From Phytophthora quininea (lineage: Eukaryota > Oomycota > Peronosporomycetes > Peronosporales > Peronosporaceae), in NCBI GenBank assembly GCA_011947345.1, contig JAAVTG010000254.1:150528-214527 (forward strand): 64,000 bases of DNA. The letters run 5' to 3'. The notes below the pieces were generated by a model. It was not told the DNA's origin. It was given only the letters and a program-made list of their open reading frames with translations, and made no database searches. A program made the translations under genes and the position numbers. Of the stretch, positions 55,934 through 64,000 are shown in pieces; within the stretch, counting starts at the first letter, position 1, and each line of letters starts with the position of its first letter.

Positions 55934-56215
55934 TAAAATGAGTTGATCAACAATTTAACGGATTTCTCGTCTAAGCTGCTTTATCCCGTAGCATCAGATT
56001 TATTGTTGAGGAATCCAAATGGTGTGTTGCTCTAGAGCGATAGCATCCGTGTCTTTGGCGGTTCGAAGCCCAATTGACGTACTGAAGCAGAGCTAAAGAC
56101 CTGTTGCTAAAATTCCTTAGCGTAATATATCGCGAAACCTAGTAAGGAAAACAAATGCTGTCACGGAAAATGAATGGCGATCTTTCCCCATGAGAGATAC
56201 TAGTAGAAATGAAGG
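55934..56215 (-). mobile_element. LINE F: diverged LINE 3' tail
   Basis: On the minus strand this aligns with the last 280 bp of copies A, B and E: the GATTTCTCGTCTAAGC motif at 55961, GAGGAATCCAAAT against GCGGGATCCAAAT, and GGCGGTTCGAAGCCCAATTGACG against the B/E equivalent. It has no intact frame. It sits between RXLR-8 and RXLR-9, antisense to both. Confidence 0.75.
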
Positions 56216-56301
56216 GGTAACGTGTTTACTTGAAAGAAATGGAATTGAGACGGGCAAAATAGCTTGCAGTGATCTAGACTGAGTCCTTCAATAGGCGTTA
56301 A

Positions 56302-56314
56302 CATACCTAAACTC
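56302..56314 (+). promoter_or_regulatory. Inr/FPR-like promoter box of RXLR-9
   Basis: CATACCTAAACTC begins 49 bp before the ATG, a diverged form of the shared box. Confidence 0.5.
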
Positions 56315-56350
56315 GCTTCAAACGACACCAAGAAAATTCACGCCATCTCC

Positions 56351-56929
56351 ATGCGTCTACTGGTCACCCGCTGCATTTTCGCTGTTGTGGTTGTCGCTCT
56401 AGCAATCGGTCCACTCTCTTCGGCTGCAACATTTAATTTTGAAGACACCGACGTCGTGAAAGTAAGGTCGACAAGATTGGCACGCCCACTCCTCGCAGAA
56501 CCAAACACCGATGCAAGACGTCTACGCGGCCTCCAAGCAACCGATACCGACAACAATCCTGCTGACAACCAGGAAGAGAATCTGTCAGCTTCGTCGGTCA
56601 AGAAGATGTTGGGCATCAAGGAGGTATCCCCAGAAGCCAAACAAGCTCGAGCCGCTGCCAAGAAAGCCCGAGCAGCGATGAAACAGGCCAAAGCAAAAGA
56701 TAAGCTTCGGGAACAACTACAAGACGATGTTTTCATTGGCAATACGCTTAAGAAGGCCCAACAAGAGTGGAAGAACGTCATTTCGAAAGGAAAGCCGGAC
56801 AAGAAAATTCCTATGGACGCAACTCTCAAGAGGGTCCTCGATACAGCCGGTAGAAGCAACTACTACTTGTACAAGGATTTTAGTGCCTTGAAGACCGCCA
56901 AGGTGAGTCAAAATGACGCCTTCTGTTGA
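56351..56929 (+). CDS. RXLR-9: open RXLR effector, possible second exon to 57225
   Basis: A 192-residue frame from ATG 56351. Residues 1-26 are a signal peptide, RRLR is at 56-59 and QEEN stands at 74-77 in place of dEER. An Ala/Lys-rich segment (AAAKKARAAMKQAKAK) precedes the WY-type helices (FIGNTLKKAQQEW, YYLYKDFSALKTAKV). The frame stops at 56929, before the family's last helix. Homology to that helix resumes at 57127-57225 (YTLNIANSKKY) after about 200 bp. A GTGAGT at 56903 and an AG at 57125-57126 would join the two parts in phase. The product is therefore either a shortened effector or a spliced full-length one. Confidence 0.8.
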   Translation: MRLLVTRCIFAVVVVALAIGPLSSAATFNFEDTDVVKVRSTRLARPLLAEPNTDARRLRGLQATDTDNNPADNQEENLSASSVKKMLGIKEVSPEAKQARAAAKKARAAMKQAKAKDKLREQLQDDVFIGNTLKKAQQEWKNVISKGKPDKKIPMDATLKRVLDTAGRSNYYLYKDFSALKTAKVSQNDAFC

Positions 56930-57126
56930 GGATTTGCCGCTGATCTGCTCGGCCGCAGACAGTACAAGGCAACTTGCAAGACAAAAGTGTTGATATCGAA
57001 GCTTCCAGAGTTCTAGAACAGTGCTTCTGTAGGTGCTAGGTTAGAAAGGCATGCTCCGCACGCTTTCATCACAATGGCCACTTTTCATTCTGCACTGCAA
57101 CGATCAAGAGTCCTTCCATTTATTAG
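56903..57126 (+). other. Candidate intron or small insertion in RXLR-9
   Basis: The paralogues have no gap here. Two readings fit: a phase-0 GT-AG intron of 224 bp, or an insertion of about 203 bp flanked by a CCTTCT duplication (56919-56924 and 57128-57133). Confidence 0.5.
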
Positions 57127-57388
57127 TCCTTCTACACGCTTAACATTGCCAACAGCAAGAAATACAGCAGCTCCTACCAGAGTTACGTGACGTATCTCAA
57201 AGACACCAGGGTCCGTGTAATGTAGAAATTATGTTGTGGTCGTAGCAAAGAGTTTCTTCATCGTCTCAAAGCAAGTGGGATTTTCCAAGGAGCTGAAGGC
57301 AACGGGGAAAAGAGGTTTCCTGCAGGGAAGGTCATCACCTCGCTCAGCGCGGCCTCGCCCGAATAGAAGCACGTCTAAGTACCATGGT

Positions 57389-58302
57389 TTTCAAACCTTG
57401 AACAAGGACCATTGCTCACAAAGACGTCGATAATCTTCTCCAGCTTCTCGATTTCCTTGGCGCGTTGCTCTTGGGCTGCTTCCTTTCGCTTCTGGTAGTT
57501 TTCCTGATGGAGAGTATGCGAGGCGAGATACTTCTCCACAGCTTTGCGCTTGATGCTGAGACCGGCCTGCATCCTTTGGGCTTTCATTTTAGCTCGATCG
57601 TGCTGGTATCTGCGCTGCTGAAGTTCTCGCTCGCGCGCTGGAGGTTGATATCAGACATCACTGCAGCTTCGTCGTCCAGAATTTCGTCCACGTCTGCCTC
57701 GAGGTCGTTCTTGATCTCGCCGAAAGCCTTCGCAGTAATCAGAGCGTAGCCTTGAATGTCGTTCAGACGTTCCCCAAACTTGTTCTTGAGAGAGCAGACC
57801 TTGTCTGGGTGAAGAACCAACATCGCCTCTTTGTAGAACTTTCGAAACTCAACCATGCTTAGCCTTGCATTTGTCGCGAACAGTAGCCAAAAAGTAGGCA
57901 TACAGATTAGGGTCTTGACTAACGCCGTACAACGGGCTGCTTTCATCTTCAGGCAACCACGCCCTTTCCGTTGTCGGGGTCACCTCAAGCGGCTTTTTCT
58001 TGAGCTCTGCCAGATTTCCTCTCGCCACTAAAAGTTCATAACATGTAAAATTAATAAAATACCGACACCTCACTTTAGAGACAATTTGACTTACCTTCGA
58101 GACGCCGATAGCGCTCATACACACGCTGTTCGCGTCGCTTGGTGAGGATGGCGTCCTTGTTGCGAGCGAGCGTAGGCGTCGCGGTTGATGGCCTTGCGCG
58201 TCTTGGGGGCTTCTTCTTCTCGCAACGATGCTTGTGCCTCGCAATGTTTGACTTGGACAGCACCTTGTTGCACTTGTGGCAAGGCGCTGTCGCCCTAACC
58301 AA
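57389..58302 (-). pseudogene. C2H2 finger / J-like / coiled-coil gene, copy 2
   Basis: Nearly identical to copy 1, with the same finger (CHKCNKVLSKSN), the same 67 bp intron (58094-58028) and the same FRKFYKEA..VLHPDKV and coiled-coil parts. It has a 4-base difference near 57855 and a shift near 57630 that break the frame, and it is cut at about 57389 before the natural C-terminus. Again no in-frame ATG precedes the finger. It is divergent from hAT-1 copy 2, as in copy 1. Confidence 0.65.
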
Positions 58303-58309
58303 TTTCTAC

Positions 58310-59310
58310 GACTAAATGAGTTTTCTACAAAGCCGTTTTTTGGCTAATAAAATGTTTTGTAGGGCGCGTTTTTATTGGCTAATAAAAATGTTGTTTCATG
58401 TTGTTTCAGGGAAAGAAGTATGAATACATTCTCGAAAACACATAAAATACTTTGTACGGCGTGGTGTATTCCAGAGGTGCCATCATACTTTTGAATACCA
58501 AAAGTACGTTGCTGGGGATTCTCGGAACTACCGCTAGTCTGACGAAGCGCTATACGCCCGCTGATGCAGCAAAACCTCCACTCGTACGCTTGCTAATGAA
58601 GCATAGACAGGTACAGAATTGAATGAGCTGTCTGGAACCTCATTTTCCTGATTCCCGCCCCTCACAATCGACCAGCGCCGCCATTGACACCATGCTGCTT
58701 TCGAACAATGACATCTGCTCTCTTCTGTTCACAACACTTGGGAACGACAACTTTGCGTGCAATACATGCCACAACACATACAAGAGCGAGCACGGGTTCT
58801 CGAACCTGCTCAAGCACCTGCGCGCGAAGCACGCGAACTACATGGAGCTGGCCGAGCGAGTTCGTCGCGAGCGCAATCCACTGAATCTACGTGTAGTAGA
58901 CCAGCGAACGCAGGATCTGTATCACTGGTGTGAGTGGCTGGTAATGGGTCGCCTACCGTTCACCTTCGTCGAGAACAAGCTCACACGCCAAAACACATCG
59001 CTCTCTCCTGTCTCAGCCGTCACAATCAAGCGCCACTTGATGCAGCTACGTGATTTTGTCGAAGATCGGGTAACGGCAGAGTTGCCAGATTCGTTTGGAA
59101 ATTTTGGGACGGCTGGAACAGCACGTCGAGGCACTATGTTGCGATTTTTGCAGTGTTCAACGACCCTCCATGAACCACGGGGAAAACCTCCCAGCAACAC
59201 CAACAAAATTGAGTACTTCGAGGACCTAAGGCGCTTTACGCGCAAGTTCGTGCTTCTGGCCTTTTGTCCTCTGGCTGGAGAAGAGGATCTGAGCGCACAG
59301 AGTATGTTCG
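58310..59310 (+). pseudogene. hAT-1 transposase, copy 2 (truncated by Copia)
   Basis: Nearly identical to 27668-28670: the same divergent promoter region, BED finger and linker. Identity stops after AGTATGTTCG at 59310, where Copia sequence begins. The catalytic core and dimerisation domain are lost. In this copy the first codons read from an ATG at 58622 because of small deletions; the shared internal ATG is at about 58692. Confidence 0.85.
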
Positions 59311-60699
59311 CGTGCTTGGTCGAGCCGTGTTGGGCAGCCTATTAACCAGATAGACAGCGGTGTTAAGAGCCTCTCCCCACCAAGCCTTGGGGACATGCTG
59401 ATGATACAGCACAGCGCGGGCTGTTTCCACCAAAGTCCGGTTCATCCACTCCGCCAACCCATTCTGTTGTGGAGTGTAGGGAACACTAGTTTGTCTTGCA
59501 ATTCCATGCTTGACACAAAAGTCCGCGAACGCCTTCCCCGTGTATTCTCCGCCATTGTCCGTTCTGAGGCATTGAACATGCATGCCGGTCTGCACTTCCA
59601 CGGATCGTGTGTACTCCACAAAACGAGAAAGCACCTCCGACTTGGCTTTGAGCAGATACACCTTCACATAACGGGAGAAGTCATCGATGAAGGTGACCAC
59701 AGACTTTGCGCCACCACGCGAAACAGGAGTCATGGGTCCCATGACATCGCTGTGCACCAGTTCCAGCAGGTGAGTTATCTTCACCTGGCTCCCCGACGTG
59801 TGCATGAACGGGCTTTCATGCATTTTTCCACGAGCACAACCTTCACACACGATGCCGTCAAAATCACTTCGTTTGAACGCTGGTACGCTGTCAACAGCAT
59901 CACCCACCGCCTGCATTCTTTCTCCCGATGGATGCCCGAGTCGTGCGTGCCAGAGCTCCTCCTTGGTCACATGCACCGTCGATGCCGCTATCTCGTCTGC
60001 TGGCTTCAATTTGAGGACTGGTAGCCACTCATATAGCTTCCCATGCTTCTCCACGTGGCAAATCACATCCCCTTCAAAGCTGATGACGCACCCATCATTG
60101 CGAAACTGGACATTCGCACCCTTGGCCGCCAATGCCGAAATGGAGATCAGCTTCCTATCAAGGCCAGGGACATACAAAACCCCAGTCAAGGCCATCTCTC
60201 TTCCATTGCCGATACAAAATCTAACACACCCGACACCACGTGCAGTCAGTCGATGCCCGCTTGCAACCGAGATGCCCAGCGAGCCGTCCAGCGCACGATA
60301 CTCTGTGAAATCTTCACGTGCGCACGTCATGTGCGAGCTGGCTCCGCTTTCCAGCAGCCAGCCCGTTGAGCTCCTGCACGTGGCCGAGAACACGTATTCA
60401 CCTCGTTCACTATCATGCTGTATCTCCGGACACTGACCCTTCTTGTGATCAACTTGACCACACTCGTAGCAGCGCCCGAGGAACTTGCGAGGCCCACTAC
60501 GTTGTTCTCCGATCTGGCTATCCCTTGCATTGTGACGGTACCATTGCCTTTGGCGACCGTTTCCATCACCACGGCGAGATGCCATTCGGCGAGCGCCCTT
60601 CTCTCCGCGTCGACTGCCCGTCGCATCATGCCCGTTCACATGGAATGCATCTTCTTCTTTATCGCGACGCTGCAGAGTCTCGTACTCGCGCCGCAACAT
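59239..60699 (-). pseudogene. Copia Pol: zinc knuckle, protease, integrase (chimeric 3' end)
   Basis: The 487-residue frame has a CCHC knuckle (CYECGQVDHKKGQC; 77, 80, 85, 90), a protease site reading WLLESGASSHMT with Glu where the catalytic Asp of DSG is expected (117), a GAG-pre-integrase segment (ELWHARLGHPS with CEGC), and the integrase triad Asp318 (HSDVMG), Asp381 (RTDNGGE) and Glu417 (GLAEWMN). The last 22 residues are antisense hAT-1 sequence. The Asp-to-Glu change and the missing RT mean it is inactive. Confidence 0.88.
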
Positions 60700-61304
60700 C
60701 TCCTTCGCCTCAAGAAGGGATGTCTTGCCTCGATGATTTTCACCATTTCATCATACTCACGAGGTAGACTGCCGAGAAGAATCACGAGACGTTCGTCGTC
60801 ATCGACCTTGTCTCCGACCGCAGCTAGACGCAGGCAGAGATCGTCGAATTGCAGCAGATGGTCCATGAGGTTACCACCATCGCTGAGGCAAAACTCGTGC
60901 AGCTGCTTTCGCAACTGGACACGGTTGTGCAGATTCTGCTTGACGAAGAACTCGCGCAACACTTCCCACGCCTTCAACGCTGTGCTTGCCTCACGAATCA
61001 TGGATTGATAGTTTAGGCTGAGCATCCGAGCGAGGATTGCCAGAGCCTTCAGATCCGCCGCTTTCCACTCTGCGGTTTCACGCAGCAACGCATGCTCTGG
61101 CTTTGCAGCCTCCACATGATCTGCCAGCTCTTGCGCGCCAATGCCATGCGGGCATTGAACTCCCATAGGAAGTAGTTGGTGTCCGTCAGGACGTCGTTCG
61201 GGCCGAGGGTGTTTGGGCTCATAACCAAATACAGTTGGAAGTGAGTAGCTAGCTTGTTGTAGTGGAGAGTGCTTGATGCGAAGCGAAATGGAAAGTGAGT
61301 TCAT
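59311..61304 (-). mobile_element. Copia element fragment (gag to integrase)
   Basis: The minus-strand order is gag, zinc knuckle, protease, integrase. RT, RNase H and the 3' LTR are missing beyond 59311, where hAT-1 copy 2 begins. No 5' LTR or primer binding site could be identified right of 61304. Confidence 0.85.
60636..61304 (-). pseudogene. Copia Gag (frameshifted)
   Basis: The Gag core (SLNYQSMIREASTALKAWEV, LREFFVKQNLHNRVQLRKQL, DDLCLRLAAVGDKV, LLGSLPREYDEMV) is typical of the UBN2-like Gag of Copia. A shift near 61140 separates the N-terminal NYFLWEFNARMALA segment, and another near 60700 separates Gag from Pol. Confidence 0.85.
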
Positions 61305-61754
61305 TTTAGTTAGCTCTTCCGAGCAAAGTGCTCAGCCTCCTCGAGTACGATGATGGCCATGTTTACCAGGCTGAAGTTGCTACTGCCTACACTAAAGTAC
61401 CGTACCTGGTACGAACCTCCCAGCAATCATTCTGCACACTTCAACTTCACCATCACGTTGCCTTTCTACCGTAGGTCACCACAATACAGGACTCGCCTGT
61501 TTCGTGCTCACATAAGTTCAGCAGAGTACAGTATGGGGCCGGAGGCAGTCAAGCTTATACTGTGGTTAAATTGTTTTCTATTTCGTGCCTATGTTTTTTT
61601 CTATAGAGGCGAAACAAAACAAAGGAAAAGTTGTAATATTTGTTGGGAAAAGAAAAAGTTGTTGCTGCTGCCAGTGTTGGCGACCACTAATTGCCCCCCT
61701 CCAAAAAAAATTTCGAGAAATTGCTGCATGCCCTCGTAGTTTCGCTTTGCTAAT
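61305..61754. other. Unassigned sequence between Copia and the SWIM gene
   Basis: Possibly Copia leader or LTR remnant; no matching second LTR is available for comparison. Confidence 0.3.
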
Positions 61755-62023
61755 ATGCCCTCCCGAGGGGTCGCAGCGGCGTTGCATGGGAGATACCCCA
61801 ATCTACCGCCGAACCAAGTTGCGCCGCATGATATGGAGAAGGTCACAAACGAAGAGTTGATGGAGCAAAGCGACGAAGAGGATGATCAGGGCGCGCACAA
61901 ATTCTTCGTTAGCCGGGGGTCCCAGCAAACAAGCGTTCCACGGGCAGCTCGAAATTGCGTTATTGTCTACAAGCATGGGCGCCACAACAATGGCCGACAT
62001 GATTTTTGATGTTGAAGCAGACT

Positions 62024-62039
62024 CAAAAACGTACACTGT
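62024..62039 (+). repeat. Left target-site duplication of LINE H
   Basis: CAAAAACGTACACTGT is repeated exactly at 63334-63349, a 16 bp perfect direct repeat around LINE H. Confidence 0.92.
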
Positions 62040-63333
62040 TTTCGTTTTTCAGTGAGGTATATTGGTGTCATTTAGCTCTGTTGACTAACGACTCTCAATG
62101 GCCTTGTCGACAGTCGTCCCTACCCGCCTGTCCTAATTACTCTAGTGCAGCTTCCCCTAGAGCCGCCTCCACCGTTAAGGCGTAAAGGCCCCGAACCCCG
62201 AAGAGTTCTCATGCTGCATCTCGTGCCAGTGACCAATGTCACTAGTCGCATAGCTGTGCAAGCCGTTCCACTTGGAGGCCGTACCTTCGTGGAGAGGAGG
62301 TCGCCGCTGTATGCTGCTTTTAATCCATCGCCATGTTGGCCAGCATGTCTGCCATTCTGTTGTAAGCTCGAAGGTGGTGGTGCCATCGTAGCACTCCTAA
62401 CTTGTCAGCTAACCGTATCTGCCAGAACAGAGGGATTAGGTGCCGTGCTCGTGGAGGTGTCCTCGTGTCCTGCTGTCGTATGGTAATGTTGCTGTCCCCG
62501 ATGACGTGCAGCGGGAACCATCTGTGTTGATGACAGGCCTTCAATCCTTGCAGTAAACCCATATTTTCGGCCACTTTGTTAGTCGTCCTTGGTGAAGCAT
62601 ACGACATGCTGATCGCCCAGCATAACTCCACAGTCTCGCCTGCATCAGTCGACATTCGCACGACTACAGTACCGCTTCCTCCTGGGCCCGGGTTACCTCT
62701 TGAGCCACCGTCGAAGAAGAGTAGGAATCGTGTTGGGCTGGGCCCGCCATACGTTCCTGGTACTGCAGTTGTTGTTCGCAGTGCATAGGTCAACGCCTTT
62801 GTGGCCCTCTCCATCGTCTTACCTTGCGGTCCTCCTTGGTGGTGGAGGTGCACGGTGGCGTAGCCATGTCGAAGTCTGGACGTCAGTGTGTTCGTGTGGT
62901 ATGCCTTCGTCGTGTTATTGAGGGGATCAAAGTGGGCTACCCTCCACCTCCATACCGAGTGAAAGTAGAGAGCGACTCCGATTCGCCAACAACTTTCGGT
63001 CAGCATCGTTATTCCTGCTGTGAGTTTGTTCTTGTCCATCAGTGATAAGTGTAGGAACATGTCCGCAGCCACTTCATGCACACCTCCAGGAACATGTGGT
63101 AGCACGAGCCCGAAAAATGCCCCCTTGGTCTTAGTGAGTCTCAGCCCAGCAGCACGCCACTGGCGAAGAAAAATGCTGCGTAGATGCTCCGCTGCAGGGC
63201 AATTCCAGAACACACGAAGCAAATCTACGTGACTTTGCCTAGTGCAACTCGCATGCGGGCATCCTGTCTGGTCTTGGGTGGGGTCAAACAAGGAGAAGGC
63301 GTGGAGCTTCAGGCGGTGTAGAAGCTGCTCCCC
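62040..63333 (-). mobile_element. LINE H: 5'-truncated RNase H-type LINE
   Basis: The insert is bounded by perfect 16 bp duplications. It ends in an A-rich CTGAAAAACGAAAAC tail on the minus strand and is truncated in the 5' direction within the ORF, the classic outcome of target-primed reverse transcription. Confidence 0.9.
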
Positions 63334-63336
63334 CAA
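62320..63336 (-). pseudogene. LINE H ORF2 C-terminus: zinc-binding region and RNase H
   Basis: An open frame of 338 residues (truncated at its N-terminal side) contains a zinc-binding region (CPHASCTRQSHVDLLRVFWNC) and an RNase H domain: FFDGGSRGNPGPGGSG with the first Asp, a Glu in VAENMGLLQGL, Asp in HVIGDSNITIRQ, and a His/Asp end in AYNRMADMLA. All four acidic positions appear present, so this domain is much better preserved than the one in LINE G. Confidence 0.85.
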
Positions 63337-63431
63337 AAACGTACACTGTCGACTTGGATGAGAAGACGTGTACGTGTCTTCGTTTCCAAGATAGTATGCT
63401 CCCTTGCTTGAACGCCATGACTAGGAGTCGT

Positions 63432-63618
63432 GCTCGTTCCAAGTTTTAGCGTGAAGTCGTGTGTGTTTGTTTAGCTGCGCGCTGGAGCTTTATATGAATG
63501 AATACCCCAATTATCCGCGTTAGTTCGATGCAGATGTTTACTACGCCCGACATATCTATCTAAATCGCTTGTATCGAAGCTTTTAAATGTCTTCAAAGTT
63601 TGAAGTTCAAACGTCTTC
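63432..63618. other. Unassigned spacer
   Basis: Nothing recognised before the duplicated 39 kb segment starts. Confidence 0.3.
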
Positions 63619-63879
63619 GAGATGGATTGGCAGCGACTCGAGCTTGCCTGGCTACATATACCTTCTTCAAACCGGACAGCATGTTGTTGGTTCTCCCCAA
63701 CAGTGACAATAGGAGATGGTGTTGTCTGGATAACACACCGCATACTTTCGAATTTGCCACTACCAAACGACTATACATTATCGATCGTCGCTTTTCAGCA
63801 AGAACTTCGTATTGAATGGATAGAACGAAGTCCCAGACACAAACTCCTTTGTTATCTATCCGACGAAGCCCCTGCTGCT

Positions 63880-64000
63880 CTAATAGGCCGTTTTAAACAA
63901 TGCCTCGTAGCGATCGTAAAAGTTGCGATACGTAGGGCTGTTGGGGACCTTGAGCGTGATCCAGACGGTGTTGGGAAGGACCTTACGGTTCTTCAAGGCC
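63880..64000 (-). pseudogene. RXLR-10: C-terminal end of a second RXLR-4 copy
   Basis: The minus-strand frame ending in a TAG at 63880 is identical to the last 40 codons of RXLR-4 and continues out of the window. Whether this copy carries the same nonsense codon cannot be seen here. Confidence 0.75.

Larger units (their letters stand above)
61755..63431 (+). pseudogene. SWIM-finger (MULE-like) gene split by LINE H
   Basis: The left part ends FDVEADSKTYTV at 62039. Across the LINE insertion the same frame resumes at 63350 with DLDEKTCTCLRFQDSMLPC, giving a CxC...C SWIM zinc-finger pattern in which the usual final His is Asn (CLN). SWIM fingers are common at the C-terminus of MuDR/MULE transposases. 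Upstream acidic sequence (61830-61920) is not recognised. Confidence 0.5.

Noticed and set aside
59798..60436. 212-residue plus-strand ORF, with 59395-60024 and 60318-61008
   Set aside because: Antisense shadows of the Copia Pol and Gag frames.

Overview
The window looks like a gene-poor, repeat-rich compartment of an oomycete genome, most likely Peronosporales (Phytophthora or a relative). The evidence is a set of secreted proteins with a signal peptide followed by RXLR and dEER motifs (the host-translocated effector class of these plant pathogens), oomycete-type Inr/FPR promoter elements in front of them, short 65-75 bp GT-AG introns, and a transposon mix typical of oomycetes (Crypton, hAT, DIRS-like, Copia, non-LTR). 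I see no rRNA, tRNA, CRISPR array or conserved housekeeping gene. Several start codons used below are ATGs chosen by comparing copies, because the element ORFs are mostly broken.

Layout. 1-4 kb: a Copia scrap, a LINE tail fused to a broken RXLR gene, a divergent RXLR gene with a frameshift, and a second LINE tail. 4-20.7 kb: three long copies (C, D, E) of one bicistronic APE-type LINE family; C and D are on the + strand, E on the - strand, with D and E tail to tail. 20.7-24.5 kb: mostly unassigned, with one small hypothetical gene. 24.5-26.6 kb: a Crypton bracketed by short iterated motifs. 26.7-29.7 kb: a zinc-finger/J-like gene divergent from a BED-finger hAT transposase. 29.9-39.8 kb: RXLR relic, an RNase H-type LINE with target duplications, a LINE RT scrap, a second hAT, and an RXLR pseudogene. 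40-46 kb: unassigned sequence, an RT scrap, an RXLR relic, and a third hAT interrupted by a 132 bp LINE tail. 46-48 kb: an intact RXLR gene rich in Ala/Lys and a divergent WY-like relic. 48-55 kb: a decayed DIRS-like tyrosine-recombinase retroelement. 55-57.2 kb: two RXLR genes separated by a LINE tail. 57.4-61.3 kb: second copy of the zinc-finger/hAT pair, cut by a Copia fragment. 61.7-63.4 kb: a SWIM-finger (MULE-like) gene split by an RNase H LINE. 63.6-64 kb: start of a second copy of the 39 kb RXLR locus.

Ten RXLR or RXLR-like loci are visible, but only two (46.1-46.6 kb and 56.35-56.9 kb) have an open frame from signal peptide through dEER, so the region behaves as an effector birth-and-death site. 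LINE 3' tails repeatedly lie inside or just behind these genes. The least explained structures are the twice-present divergent zinc-finger/J plus hAT unit, inverted matching termini in the LINE family, and 20 bp iterons at the Crypton edge with inverted mates on the other side. All calls come from reading sequence and comparing copies within the window; no database was searched.
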